DNA of 64,000 bases from Corallococcus macrosporus DSM 14697 (GTDB lineage: Bacteria > Myxococcota > Myxococcia > Myxococcales > Myxococcaceae). A program made the translations under genes and the position numbers. Location: positions 6,110,001 through 6,174,000 of the forward strand of contig NZ_CP022203.1 in NCBI RefSeq assembly GCF_002305895.1, read 5' to 3'. The notes beneath the pieces are model-generated. The model had not been told where the DNA came from. It did not search any database and saw only the letters and a program-made list of their open reading frames with translations. The first letter of the stretch is position 1. Each line of letters starts with the position of its first letter. Shown here piece after piece: positions 52,277 through 62,529 of this stretch.

Positions 52277-53368
52277 TCAGGTCCGCGCGGGCTCCACGGC
52301 ATCGTGCGCCACGTGGTGCGCCGCCTCCCGGGCGAGGCTGCCGCCCTTGCGCAAATCCCGGACGCGAATCTTCCGCAGGTGGACGGAGATGGCCCCCACG
52401 GCGACCTGGCTGATGACGGTGCCCAGGTGCGTGAGCGTGGAGAAGGCCGCCGCGTCCTCCGGCGAGGCGCCGAGGCTGCGGGCCGCCCAGCTCGTCACGA
52501 AGTAGTAGATGCCCATGCCCGCCGGGACACCCGGGAGCGACTGCCCCAGGGAGATGGCCCCCAGCACCACCGCACCGGCGAAGAGGCCCCCGGAGATGCC
52601 GATGCCTTGGAGCGCCAGGCCGTAGGCCAGCGCGGAGGCCAGGACCGGCCCCACCGAGTAGACGAACACCTTCGCCATGCCGGTGAAGGAGCGCGCGGTG
52701 CCCAGGCCCTCGCTGACGTGGTGAAGGAAGCCCACCACCCGGGGGAGCTTGTGGCGCTTGTGCAGGGCGAAGGCGAGCGGACCGGACCAGTGGGCCAGCA
52801 ACACCACCAGCGCGACCAACCCCACGCAGAGTGACACGGCCACCTTCAGCTCGCCTTCGAAGCGGGACAGCGTCTGGCCGAAGGGGCCCAGCAGCGACAG
52901 CGTGACGAGCAACATCAACGCCGCGAACTCCATCAGCTTGCAGACGCCCACCGAGCCCAGGCAGCGCAGGAAGGGGATGCGCTGCGTCCGGGACAGGAGG
53001 AAGGAGCGCATGATTTCGCCCAGCTTCCCCGGCAGCGCGTTGTGGACGAAGGCGCCGATGGCCACCAGGTGGTAGCGCTCCTTGAGGGGCACCGGCCGGC
53101 GGAGGGTGCTCTGCCACTGCACGGCGCGCAGCGGGATGAGCGAGGCCTGGAGCAGCATGAAGGGCACCAGCCACACGAGGTGGCCGGGCAAGTCGCGCAC
53201 GAACTGCCCCAGCGGGAAGCGCGGCTGGAGCAGCGGGCCGGGGCCGCCGCTCAGGTTCCACTTGAAGAAGGCCGTGGAGAGCAGGACGACGGACAGCACC
53301 AGCCCGAAGACGGCGAGCAGCGCCTTGAACAGGGCCCGGCCTCCGGCGCGCCTCGCCCTCCCCTTCAC
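52277..53368 (-). CDS. flippase-like membrane protein (AglD/LPG-synthetase TM family)
   Basis: A 363-residue polytopic membrane protein with about seven to eight hydrophobic segments. The pattern NALPGKLGEIMRSFLLSR and SLPGVPAGMGIYYFVTSW matches the UPF0104/lysylphosphatidylglycerol synthetase transmembrane domain family, proposed to flip lipids or polyprenyl carriers. Its start overlaps the stop of the upstream phosphatase-superfamily gene by 4 bp, so they may act on the same lipid-linked substrate. Confidence 0.8.
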   Translation of the reverse strand: MKGRARRAGGRALFKALLAVFGLVLSVVLLSTAFFKWNLSGGPGPLLQPRFPLGQFVRDLPGHLVWLVPFMLLQASLIPLRAVQWQSTLRRPVPLKERYHLVAIGAFVHNALPGKLGEIMRSFLLSRTQRIPFLRCLGSVGVCKLMEFAALMLLVTLSLLGPFGQTLSRFEGELKVAVSLCVGLVALVVLLAHWSGPLAFALHKRHKLPRVVGFLHHVSEGLGTARSFTGMAKVFVYSVGPVLASALAYGLALQGIGISGGLFAGAVVLGAISLGQSLPGVPAGMGIYYFVTSWAARSLGASPEDAAAFSTLTHLGTVISQVAVGAISVHLRKIRVRDLRKGGSLAREAAHHVAHDAVEPART

Positions 53369-54951
53369 GGCACCAACCGGAGTCGAGGGGTGGTGTCGAG
53401 GTACGCCGCCGCGAGCCGGTCATGGAGCTGCGTGCAGTGCGACAGGTTTGAGAGGTCCACGGGCGCCTTGGCGGGCCAGCACACCAGGCTGTTGGCCTCC
53501 GTGCGCGTCAGCCCGCCGTGCGAGCCGAACTCCCAGGCGAAGCCCACGGTGCCGCCGCGCTTCACGGCTTCGCCGAAGAGGACGAGGTCGCCCGCGGTGG
53601 ACATCGTTGGCAGGACGCGGAGGAAGTCCGCCACGGCGCGCTTGCTGAACTCGGGGGACAGCGGAGCCCTGTCCAGGGTGTCCACCGAGTAGACACCGTC
53701 GCGCACGAGCGCCACCGCGCTGTTGCCCCGGCGCAGGGCGACGAGGCCGAGGTCCGGGCTCCGCGTCACCCGGGCCAGGATGTCGGGGTGGCGCGCGAGC
53801 AGTGACATCGCCTCCATCGGCCGAGGCTCGCCGGACAGGTACACGTGGGCGAAGTTGCCGCACTCGACGGCCACGGGAGCGAAGGGCGCGCGGGGCCGGG
53901 TGTCCGGCTCCGGGTCTGGCCGTCCATCACAGAGCCCGCGGACCACCTCGTCGGAGAGCGGCCCGTCGCCGTGGGGCGCCGTCAGCCACTGCTCCAGGTG
54001 CTGCCCCTTCCGCTGCTCCCAGGGCAGGCAGTCCACATGCCCGTGGTCGGAGAGGAAGACGACGTCGTAGGGCTGCTTCACCGCCCCCGCCACGGCGTAG
54101 AGCTCCGCGAGGTAGCTGTCCACGCGGTGCAGCTCGGCGCGGGCCTGCTCCGAGCGCGGGCCTCGGCGGTGGGCCACCTCGTCGTAGTTGCCATACACCA
54201 GGTAGATGACGGGCACGCCCCGCGCCATGTCCACCAGGGACTTGGTGAAGGCGAAGCTCCAGCCCAGCCGCTGGAGGAAGACGTGGCTGAAGAGGTAGGC
54301 CGGTTCGTGGCGCCAGTCGTGGAGCCCGCGCGCCCAGTGCATGACCTCGCGCGCCGAGGCCCAGGTGTCCATGCCCAGGGTGCGCAAGTAGTCCCAGACG
54401 CCGCGCGTGCGGGCGCTGAGGAGCCCCATCATCTCGTAGGAGAACGCGTGGGACATCTGCTTGAAGCTGGCCAGCGTGCTCATGCTCAGGGCGTTCTCGG
54501 CCCCCGCGCGGAACAGGGAGAAGTACCCGTGGCCTCCACCGTCCAGCAGGCTGGCGCGGCCCGAGCCGCGCAGACGCCGGTCGATGGTCAGCGCGTCGGA
54601 CGGGGTGTTCATCCGCACCTTGCGGCCCAGCTCGCGGTCGAACCACGAGTACGCCGGCAGGTTGGAGTGGCGCATGCCGTAGAGCAGGCCGGCCTGGAAG
54701 TACGGCGTGGAGGTGGGGGCGCCCCAGAAGGCCTCGTCCAGATGGAAGGCTCCGGAGCGGATGAGCCGCGACAGGAAGGGCATCCGTCCCGAGACGAGGG
54801 CTTCGTCCAGCAGGCGCTTCGGGACGCCGTCCAGGTGGACGATGAGCAGCTTCCTCGCCCTGCGTGCGGGCGAAGGAGGCACCTTCTCCTGGACACGGCG
54901 CACGAGGCCGTGGGCCCACAGGTGCATCGCTGGTGGAATCACAGCGCTCAC
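53365..54951 (-). CDS. alkaline-phosphatase-superfamily (phosphodiesterase/sulfatase-like) protein
   Basis: A 528-residue protein. The metal-site motifs of the superfamily are visible: KLLIVHLDGVPKRLL (first Asp), GAPTSTPYFQAGL (nucleophile Thr/Ser region), YLVYGNYDEVAHRRGP and VVFLSDHGHVD. No cleavable signal is obvious, though the N-terminus (GTG 54951) is short and basic. Co-translated with the flippase-like gene. The substrate is unknown; head-group transfer or hydrolysis is likely. Confidence 0.8.
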   Translation of the reverse strand: MSAVIPPAMHLWAHGLVRRVQEKVPPSPARRARKLLIVHLDGVPKRLLDEALVSGRMPFLSRLIRSGAFHLDEAFWGAPTSTPYFQAGLLYGMRHSNLPAYSWFDRELGRKVRMNTPSDALTIDRRLRGSGRASLLDGGGHGYFSLFRAGAENALSMSTLASFKQMSHAFSYEMMGLLSARTRGVWDYLRTLGMDTWASAREVMHWARGLHDWRHEPAYLFSHVFLQRLGWSFAFTKSLVDMARGVPVIYLVYGNYDEVAHRRGPRSEQARAELHRVDSYLAELYAVAGAVKQPYDVVFLSDHGHVDCLPWEQRKGQHLEQWLTAPHGDGPLSDEVVRGLCDGRPDPEPDTRPRAPFAPVAVECGNFAHVYLSGEPRPMEAMSLLARHPDILARVTRSPDLGLVALRRGNSAVALVRDGVYSVDTLDRAPLSPEFSKRAVADFLRVLPTMSTAGDLVLFGEAVKRGGTVGFAWEFGSHGGLTRTEANSLVCWPAKAPVDLSNLSHCTQLHDRLAAAYLDTTPRLRLVP

Positions 54952-55085
54952 GGTGTCGCCTCCCCTCCTCCGGCAGCCAAGATGAGCACTTGAGAGGCCA
55001 GCCGCCCCGGAGTGTGAGCCGCCCTCCAGCAGGGCAGCCGGGCAACCGCGGCGGCTTATGGGCGCGGGAAGAAGCGCCGGAGGTC

Positions 55086-56270
55086 ATGCGTCCTCTGCCA
55101 TCCCCCCGCATGCTCCTTCCCGTCACGGCCGTCCTCCTCGCCAGCCTGAGCGCTTCTCCGGCAGCCCGAGCGCGACCCGCGCCCGTGAAGACCTCCGGCT
55201 TCGACGCGATTGCCATTCCCCTGGTGAGCTTCAGCTCGGACCAGGGCATGGGCTACGGCGCCGTGGGTGGGATGTACCTGTATGGCGCCGGGAAGGAGCC
55301 CTATGCGCACGCCCTCAGCGCCCAGGTGTTCTTCAGCAACCGGGGCGTGCAGAGCCACTCGCTGCGCTACGACGGACCGAGGCTGCTCGGGCCGCTCCGC
55401 GTGGAGGGCCGCCTGGACTACCGGCGGGAGCTTCGCAGCCCCTTCTTCGGCGCGGGCAACCAGTCCGCGCCGGAGTTCCGCGGGGACGTGAACAACGAGC
55501 TGTACAACTTCGACAAGGGCACGCCGGGCTTCTGGCTGCGGCTGCGAGGCCACCCGTTCGGAGAGGAGCACCCGCTCCAGTCCTACGTGGGCTACGGCTG
55601 GCGGCACATGCGCGTGGCGGCCTACGAGAAGTCCCTGCTGTCGCGGGAGAAGCCCCTGGGCATGGACGGCGGCAACATGGGGCAGTTGCTCGCCGGCATG
55701 CTCTGGGACACGCGCGACAATGAGTCGGACCCGCGCGAGGGCGGCGTGGAGGAGCTGTCGCTGCGCATCTCCGGCAACGCCACGGGCAACCGCTACCACT
55801 ACGTGGGCCTCACCCTGAGCGAGCGGCGCTACTTCGCGCTGACGTCACGCCTGACGCTGGCGCACCGGATGACGCTGGACCTGCTCTTCGGCGACGTCCC
55901 CTTCTACGAATGGAGCAACACCGGCGGCGTCAACGTGTCCGAGGGCATTGGTGGCATGAACAGCGTGCGCGGCATCGAGCGCAACCGCTTCGCGGGGAAC
56001 ATCAAGGCGTTCATGAACACGGAGCTGCGCTACCAGGCCGCGCAGTTCCGGGTCTTCGGTCAGCCGTTGAAGCTGGGCGCCGTGGCCTTCATGGACCTGG
56101 GGCGCGTGTGGCACCCGGGCGTCGCGGACGGCAAGTGGTGGCACTGGCATCCGGGTGTCGGCGGAGGCGTGCGCTTCTCCCGGCGCGCGGCGGTGATTCG
56201 CATGGACTACGCGGTCTCCACCGGGTCCGGGCGGCAGCGCTGCTACGTCACGTTCGGCCAGATGTTCTGA
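55086..56270 (+). CDS. BamA/TamA-type outer-membrane beta-barrel (surface antigen D15-like)
   Basis: A 394-residue exported protein with signal peptide (MLLPVTAVLLASLSASPAARA) starting at ATG 55086 or 55110. The rest is beta-strands of the Omp85 type, with the family's GMNSVRGIERNRF (VRGF/Y-like loop) near residue 295 and a C-terminal YVTFGQMF strand. No POTRA domains, so it is a short single-barrel member. Confidence 0.8.
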   Translation: MRPLPSPRMLLPVTAVLLASLSASPAARARPAPVKTSGFDAIAIPLVSFSSDQGMGYGAVGGMYLYGAGKEPYAHALSAQVFFSNRGVQSHSLRYDGPRLLGPLRVEGRLDYRRELRSPFFGAGNQSAPEFRGDVNNELYNFDKGTPGFWLRLRGHPFGEEHPLQSYVGYGWRHMRVAAYEKSLLSREKPLGMDGGNMGQLLAGMLWDTRDNESDPREGGVEELSLRISGNATGNRYHYVGLTLSERRYFALTSRLTLAHRMTLDLLFGDVPFYEWSNTGGVNVSEGIGGMNSVRGIERNRFAGNIKAFMNTELRYQAAQFRVFGQPLKLGAVAFMDLGRVWHPGVADGKWWHWHPGVGGGVRFSRRAAVIRMDYAVSTGSGRQRCYVTFGQMF

Positions 56271-56273
56271 CGT

Positions 56274-57881
56274 TCAGGGCTTGCGCTTCCACACGTCACC
56301 GTCACGGGTGAAGTGCTCGTCCACCCAGCGCTCACTCGCAGCGGACAACTGCCACTCACCTCGGCCGAGGAGCACCAGGGCGTCGCAGCGCGCGAGCATC
56401 GGCAGCACGGTGCGCTGGGTGCGGTCATCCGCGAAGGCAGCGGCGGCGGAGGCGAATCGCGATGGGCCATCCAACGCGTCATGCAACATGAGGCCGTAGG
56501 GGTCGACAAGGGCCGGGCTCCCCACGGGCAACCCTGGCAGACGCCCCGCGGCGATGGCCCAGGCCGGTTCGAACGCGCAGAGCGGAGCATCCGGCGGCAC
56601 GGCGGCGCGAATCGAGCCGCCTATCGCCAGGAGCCCACGCTCACGCTGATTCGCCGACCGCAGCGCCACGGGGAGCGCGGAGAGCGCGGCAAGCCCCACC
56701 GCCAACGTCACGGCCGCCGCGAATCGCCGTGAGTGCCGCTCCGCCCGGAGCAACAACTGCGAAGCCCCAAGCCCGGAGAGCAGGGCCGCGGCAGGCGCGA
56801 GGCCCGCGTTGTACTGGCCCCAGTAGCTCTTGGCCGACAAGAAGGCCGCGACGGTCAGGAGCCAGGCGGCGGAGAAGAGCCGCTCCGCGACCGCGTCTCG
56901 TCGCCGCAGCCGCCCCAGCGCCACGGCGAGCCCCAGGAGGCTCAGCAGCGCTCCCCCCCAGTGACTTTCGCCCAGCATGGTGAGCAGCCTGCGTGCCGTC
57001 GACAATTCGCCATCCGGGGGCCGCATCACCTGGAAGCGAAGGAGTCCCTCCAGCATCGGCTCCGCCGCGAGCACGAGAAACGGCCCCAGCCAGATGAGCC
57101 CCGTGAGGGCGGCAGTCCCAATCACTCGAACGGCACGGCGCCCTTCCCCGCCCAGGCAGAGCGCCCACACCACCGCGAGCACCCAGACACCCGCGGTCAG
57201 CTTGATCGCGCATGCCGTCGCGAGCAGGACACCCGCGCCGGCGTCCTGACGCCAGGAGCGACGCCCGGTAGCAGGGAGCAGCAGCACCCACGCCATCCCC
57301 AGGCACGTGAGATTCAGCAGCGGCTCCAGGAAGAATCCCCGCTCGGTGGCGGCCGCCTCTGGATGGACGGCGTAAACCAGGGCCGCCACGATGCCCGCGC
57401 GCGTCCCCCAGTGGGACTGCGCGATGCGGCCACACAGCACCGCGCTCAACGCGCCGAGGACAGGGACGAACCAGCGCGCCACCGAGAAAGCCGTCGCCGC
57501 ATCGACGACGCGGGTGAGCGCGGCCACCGGGGCCCACAGCAACGCGACTCCTGGCGGATGGACGAAGAAGTAGTCGCGGTAGGGCAGGACGCCATGCGAC
57601 AGGAGCGCGGCGGCGCTGAAGTAGACGCCCTCGTCGTAGTCCACCGGGTAGCCCAGGGCCCCACCACGATGGAAGAAGCCCGCAACGCGCAGGAGCCAGG
57701 CCCCACCGCCCACCAGCAGCAGCGGCGCCCAGGGCAGGTGCAATGCGTTCGAAGGAGGAGTCTGGAAGTCGCCGGTGCGCACCAACCGGGGCGCGTACCA
57801 GACGTGCGCGTGTGTGTCGAGTCGGACGCGTTCCACGGGAGGTCGCCGCCCGCCCAGCCCTGAAGGGCAAGCGACTGTCAT
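56274..57881 (-). CDS. GT-C glycosyltransferase (ArnT/PMT family 39-like)
   Basis: A 535-residue polytopic protein with about eleven membrane segments. After the first helix, the loop contains YPVDYDEGVYFSAAALL, the DE-containing catalytic-type motif of GT-C enzymes, and RDYFFVHPPG. Such proteins transfer sugars from polyprenyl phosphates. ATG 57881 (MTVACPSG) is a choice among several; a frame starts further upstream at 57983. Confidence 0.75.
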   Translation of the reverse strand: MTVACPSGLGGRRPPVERVRLDTHAHVWYAPRLVRTGDFQTPPSNALHLPWAPLLLVGGGAWLLRVAGFFHRGGALGYPVDYDEGVYFSAAALLSHGVLPYRDYFFVHPPGVALLWAPVAALTRVVDAATAFSVARWFVPVLGALSAVLCGRIAQSHWGTRAGIVAALVYAVHPEAAATERGFFLEPLLNLTCLGMAWVLLLPATGRRSWRQDAGAGVLLATACAIKLTAGVWVLAVVWALCLGGEGRRAVRVIGTAALTGLIWLGPFLVLAAEPMLEGLLRFQVMRPPDGELSTARRLLTMLGESHWGGALLSLLGLAVALGRLRRRDAVAERLFSAAWLLTVAAFLSAKSYWGQYNAGLAPAAALLSGLGASQLLLRAERHSRRFAAAVTLAVGLAALSALPVALRSANQRERGLLAIGGSIRAAVPPDAPLCAFEPAWAIAAGRLPGLPVGSPALVDPYGLMLHDALDGPSRFASAAAAFADDRTQRTVLPMLARCDALVLLGRGEWQLSAASERWVDEHFTRDGDVWKRKP

Positions 57882-58075
57882 GAACCGACGGCAGCGCGAC
57901 GTGACGAGAGGGATTGAAAAGTCATCCTGTATATGTGAGCGCGCCCGCGGCCACCTGCCAATCCGCGCATCTGGCAACGGCAATCCCCCGCCGTAAGGAG
58001 CCTCACATGGCCCACAAATCCCAGCCGGACTACTCCAGTCGTGCCCTGGACGGATTGAAGCAGGATTTGCGTGAA

Positions 58076-58084
58076 CGCCTGAAG
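58076..58084. repeat. left 9-bp target-site duplication of the IS
   Basis: CGCCTGAAG, identical to the right copy at 59388-59396; marks the insertion point. Confidence 0.93.
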
Positions 58085-59387
58085 CTGAGCCGTCCCCTCA
58101 TTCGAATCAAATGAAGCCGAATGCCTCGCGGAAGACGGCCTGCTCGCGGATGAGCTCGGCGAATTTCTCCATGAGGGGGCGGAGCCACTCCTCTCGCATG
58201 TTGGCGAGGGCGCCGTAGTAGATGATGCCTTGCCGAAAGAGAGAGTACTCGCGCGTCTTACGGGTGTCGGCGCGGAACTTCCTGTCGAGCCCCGTCGCTT
58301 CGCCCGCAGCGCCGAGCAGCGTCAGCAGCGCCATGGCGAAGGCGGACAGCAGCAACAGTCTGTCGCGGCGCTCGCAGGTGCCGATAGCGATGGCGGACAG
58401 GCCCATGCCGAAGCGCAAGTCCTTGATGTCCCGGTGCGTCTCCTCGCAGGTGAATCGACGTCCGTAGGCCTTCACCAACTCGGTGGCAGTGGCTTCCTTG
58501 CTGCTGGCCGCCAGAAACCAGGCCTCTTTCATTCCCTTCTGGTGCACGCAGACGACGGCACCCACGCCGAAACGGGCCTGGGTGACGCGCGCTCCGCGCA
58601 GCAACTTCGGACGGCCCGTCGGGGGCACCCACTCCTTCGCCTTGTGCACCTCCCCTCCGGCACTTTCGACGTGCACGACGCCACGAAAGCGAATGACGTA
58701 GCCGAAGCTGAGTCTGTCCAGCAATTCATACAGGGCGACGTCTCCGAATCCTCGGTCCGCGAGCACCGTCACCTCCACGTCGGAGGGCAGCACCTGGTGC
58801 AACCGCTCCAGCAACGCGTCCTCATGGGCATTGCGCTGCCCGGCCAACTCGCTCTTGGGCACCGTCTTCCACAGCAACGGCGTGGCGCGGCCGTGGCGGG
58901 TGACAAGCTGGATGGCGACCGTGGTGTGGTCGTCCGACTCGAAGTCCGTCCAGTCAATGGTGACTGTCACCGCTTTGCGCTCGGCCACCACGAAGGGCAC
59001 CCACTGCGCGAACAGTCGCCACACGTCGACGCCAGAGTTGGACAGCAGTCGGTCCACCTGCTTGATGGCGTGCTTGCCTTCCAACCCCCGCGCCTGGGAG
59101 AGCGCCAGTCCGATGGCCCTCACCGAGAGGCTGGCGGCGTGCACGGCGCCCAAGGTGGCATTGGACAGCGACAGCACACGCTTGGCATGGGTGTCCGGGC
59201 CGACGGCTTCCTCAATGAACCGATGCACCTCGGCGTGCGTTATGGATTTCGACATGCTCCGCACGATGCAGGACAACCTCTGGCGCCGAAAAGCGCGCGC
59301 CTCACTGCCGCTTCCCGCGCTGCTCCGGCACCAGCCAACCGCTGGGGACGGCCCTTGACGCTCGGCTCAAATGAGGGGACGACTCAG
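58085..59387 (-). mobile_element. IS4-family insertion sequence, 1303 bp, complete
   Basis: The element ends in imperfect inverted repeats, about 21 bp with two mismatches; the shared core is CGTCCCCTCATT at the left end (58091-58102) and its complement AATGAGGGGACG at the right. A 9-bp direct repeat, CGCCTGAAG, flanks it. It holds one transposase gene on the minus strand. No passenger gene was found. Confidence 0.93.
58107..59255 (-). CDS. IS4-family DDE transposase
   Basis: A 382-residue transposase. The DDE residues are readable: first Asp in VTIDWTDFES, second Asp in VTVLADRGFGDV, and the catalytic Glu within the YREK signature of IS4 (Y-x2-R-x3-E-x6-K, seen as YGRRFTCEETHRDIKD). ATG 59255 (MSKSITHAEVHRF) is preferred to a TTG seven codons upstream. 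Complete and probably functional. Confidence 0.94.
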   Translation of the reverse strand: MSKSITHAEVHRFIEEAVGPDTHAKRVLSLSNATLGAVHAASLSVRAIGLALSQARGLEGKHAIKQVDRLLSNSGVDVWRLFAQWVPFVVAERKAVTVTIDWTDFESDDHTTVAIQLVTRHGRATPLLWKTVPKSELAGQRNAHEDALLERLHQVLPSDVEVTVLADRGFGDVALYELLDRLSFGYVIRFRGVVHVESAGGEVHKAKEWVPPTGRPKLLRGARVTQARFGVGAVVCVHQKGMKEAWFLAASSKEATATELVKAYGRRFTCEETHRDIKDLRFGMGLSAIAIGTCERRDRLLLLSAFAMALLTLLGAAGEATGLDRKFRADTRKTREYSLFRQGIIYYGALANMREEWLRPLMEKFAELIREQAVFREAFGFI

Positions 59388-59396
59388 CGCCTGAAG
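59388..59396. repeat. right 9-bp target-site duplication of the IS
   Basis: CGCCTGAAG, identical to the left copy at 58076-58084; the decarboxylase frame resumes directly after it. Confidence 0.93.
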
Positions 59397-61794
59397 AGCA
59401 ACCAGCTCGCGCACAGAGAGCTGCTGTGGGAATCCACCCGCGGCCGGGAGGCACCGAGCGAAAACGAGCGGGACGTCGAGGCCTGGTTCCTGGGCCCTCG
59501 GGCGGAGAATGCAGACGTCTTCGAGCAACTGGTGCTGGAGGCCCTGAGGGACCACGCCTTCTGGCGCCGGAACTTCCACCCGATGGACCCGCCGGCCATC
59601 ACCCAGAGCATCAAGCGGGACCCGGGCTACCTGCGGGCGCTCGACACGCTGCACACGGAGTTCGACAACCTCCTGGCCGAGCTGAAGAAGTCCGCGCCGT
59701 TCTTCAGCATGCGCTACCAGGGCCACATGACGTGGGACCAGACGCTCCCGGGCATGGCGGGCTACTTCGCGGCGATGCTCTACAACCAGAACAACGTCGC
59801 GCTGGAGGCCTCGCCGCTGACGACGGTGCTGGAGGTCCGGGCCGGCGAGGACCTGTGCCGGATGGTGGGCTACACCCAGAAGAATGGCATCCGCCCCTGG
59901 AGCCACCTGACCAGCGGCGGCACCACCGCCAACATCGAGGCGATGTGGGCCGCGCGGAACCTGAAGTTCTACTGCCTGTCGCTGCGCGAGGCCATCCAGC
60001 AGGAGTCCTCACTCTCCGCCGCGAAGGCCCTGCAGGTGACGCTGCCCTCGGGGAGCCGGGCCCGCCTGCTCGACCTGGACACCTGGCAGGCCTTGAACCT
60101 GGAGGTGGACGAGGTGCTGGGCATCCCCACTCGCATCCAGGAGGAGTTCTCCATCCCCGTGGAGACCCTGACGGCGCGCGTGAGCAACTACATGCTCCAG
60201 GACCTGGGGCTCGTGGAGTTCACCCGGCGCTACCTGGGCGACCTCAAGGCCCCGGTGTTCATCGTCCCTGGCTCCAAGCATTACTCGCTGCCGAAGGCGG
60301 CGGCGATCCTGGGCATCGGCGCGGACCACATGCTGAGCATCCCCCTGGATGAAGAGGGGCGCATGGACGCCGCGGCCCTGGAAGCGCGGCTGGACCAGTG
60401 CGACACGGACAAGCAGCCCGTCATCGCGGTGACGGCGGTGCTGGGGACGACGGAGGAGGGGCTGGTGGACCCGCTCGCGTCCGTGCTGGCGCTTCGCCGG
60501 GAGAAGTACCATCCCCGGGGGATGTCGTTCTGCGTGCACGCCGACGCGGCGTGGGGCGGGTACTTCGCCTCGCTCCTGCGCGCGCCGCCGAGCACCGGCC
60601 CGGGCCGCGAGGGCCCTCCGGCGCCAGCGCTGGCCCTGAGTCGCTACGTCACGGAGCAGTTCGAGGCCATCCCGGAGGCGGACACCATCACCGTGGATCC
60701 GCACAAGACGGGCTACCTGCCCTACCCCGCGGGAGCGCTGTGCTACCGCAATCAGTCCATGCGCAGCCTGGTGGCCTTCGAGGCGCCCTACATCAACACG
60801 GCGGGGAGCCAGGAGGACCTCACCGTGGGCAAGTACGGCATCGAGGGCTCCAAGCCCGGCGCGGCGGCGGCGGGCGTGTACCTCAGCCACGCCGTGGTGC
60901 CGCCCGACCAGCGCGGCTACGGGAAGATCCTCGGGAGGGCGCTCTACAACTGCAAGCTGTTCCATGCCCGGCTGCTGATGATGAACGCCGTGACGAGCGA
61001 CTTCGTCGTGGTCCCCGGCCCGCGCTTCAAGCTCTCCGAGCCCATGAAGCGCAAGTACGGCGGAGAGAAGCAGGCGCTGGAGGTCCTGCGCCACCAGATC
61101 GAGGGCGTGCGTCAAGATCAGCTCTTGATGGCCTCGGGCGAGGAGGAGCTGGAGCTGCTGCGTGAGACGGGCGCGGACCTCAACATCCTCACCTACGCCT
61201 TCAACTTCACGACGGGGAATGGCCTCAACCCGAGCCTGGAGGAGGCGAACACCTTCAACCGGAAGATCTACGAGCGCCTGGGCGTCAAGGCCGACGGCCG
61301 GGACATCTACGGCTACCGGCTGTTGGTGAGCACCACGGACTTCATCGAGGAGGACTACGGCAAGAAGTTCTTCGATGACTACAAGACGCGCCTGCTGGGC
61401 AGCGGCGCGGCGGCGGGCCGAGGTGAGGAGGGCCGCATCACCGTGCTCCGCTCCGTCATCATGGACCCCTGGATTACCGAGGACCTCCAGCGCCGGCCGT
61501 TCCTCGACACCATCATCGAGGAGCTGCGCGCGGCCGTGGTGGACGCGCTCAACGAGATGCGCGGCACCGCATCGAAGCGCCACCGCTAGGTTCGTTTCGG
61601 GGCGGGGCCCGCCGGACGAGGGCCCTGCCTCACGGACGCGGCAGCGCTACGAATGGCTAAACCAAGGCAACTGGATGAAGAGGGCTTGGAGGCGGACCCT
61701 CCGCCGACAACCTGCCCTGCCCCTGACCACCCAGCGGGACGACACCGCCGGGCCCTTGCTTGATGCCCATCTTCCGTCAGCCGGACGCGCGCGC

Positions 61795-62529
61795 TCAGTA
61801 CTGGACGGTCGCGGTGTACGCGAAGTGGTCGGAGCCGTACTTCTCCAGCCGCTCGGCGGGGCCGGTGCCAATGCCCTGGCTGACGTAGATCTGATCGATG
61901 GGCACGCCGGAGACCCCCGCCGTGCGCAGATGATTCATGCCGGGGATGTCCTGCGACAACTGACGGTTGAAGTCACCGACCAGGACCACGGGCAGGCCAC
62001 GGCCGCGCAACTCCCGGACGACCTCGCGGACCACGGAGTTATGCGTATGCCAGCGCGCCTGGCGATCGGGATTCTGACCGTTCCATGCACCGGAGATGTA
62101 GTGCGTGTTGATGAACGCCAGCTTCGCGCCGGTCTGCTTGTTCTTCAGCACGACCCAGTTGACGAAGCGCGCGGGCGTCACGCCAGCTTCGCCTTCGTGC
62201 GTGAGTCGAGAGCCGTCGCCGGTCTTCTCGTACTTGTTCTTGCGCCAGGAGATGGCGATGGAGTTGCGGGCGGCGAGCCGCTCCGCGCCAGGCCGGAAGT
62301 GAGCGTAGTACTCGAGCGCTTCGAGCTTGTTGTGCCCTTCCGCGGTGCTCACTTCCTGCCAGCCGATGACATCCGCGAGCGGCCTGAACGTCGCCTGCCC
62401 ACGCAGCGTGTTGTGCGTCGCGACGGTGGTGGTCGTGGCGGCGAGCGACTCGACCTCCCCCTCTTCGGCGGGCAGAACTCCCACGGACACCAGCAGACTG
62501 AGGACCACTGACGACAAGAGCTTCAGCAT
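61795..62529 (-). CDS. secreted endonuclease/exonuclease/phosphatase-family protein
   Basis: A 244-residue exported protein (signal peptide MLKLLSSVVLSLLVSVGVLPAEE). The EEP-fold motifs are present: TTVATHNTLRG, VIGWQEVS, FINTHYISGAW, VVLVGDFNRQ and the terminal SDHFAYT. DNase I-like nucleases and lipid phosphatases share this fold, so the substrate is uncertain. No membrane anchor besides the signal. Confidence 0.85.
   Translation of the reverse strand: MLKLLSSVVLSLLVSVGVLPAEEGEVESLAATTTTVATHNTLRGQATFRPLADVIGWQEVSTAEGHNKLEALEYYAHFRPGAERLAARNSIAISWRKNKYEKTGDGSRLTHEGEAGVTPARFVNWVVLKNKQTGAKLAFINTHYISGAWNGQNPDRQARWHTHNSVVREVVRELRGRGLPVVLVGDFNRQLSQDIPGMNHLRTAGVSGVPIDQIYVSQGIGTGPAERLEKYGSDHFAYTATVQY

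Larger units (their letters stand above)
58007..61589 (+). pseudogene. tyrosine/glutamate-decarboxylase-like gene, interrupted by an IS element
   Basis: Removing 58085-59396 (the IS plus one target copy) joins codon 26 (...RERLK, 58084) to SNQLAHREL (59397) in frame, giving a 756-residue PLP-dependent decarboxylase from ATG 58007 (after AAGGAG) to 61589. The body has HMTWDQTLPGMAGYF, TSGGTTANIEAMW, HADAAWGGYF and the PLP lysine VDPHKTGYLPYPAGAL, as in bacterial tyrosine decarboxylases (Enterococcus type). The 5' fragment reads through to a stop at 58114 inside the IS. All other sequence looks intact, so the insertion is probably recent. Confidence 0.92.

Noticed and set aside
58230-61589. An apparent 1119-residue fusion of the IS antisense strand with the decarboxylase
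   Set aside because: The first 390 residues are the reverse of the transposase gene. The target duplication shows that the decarboxylase originally began at 58007.
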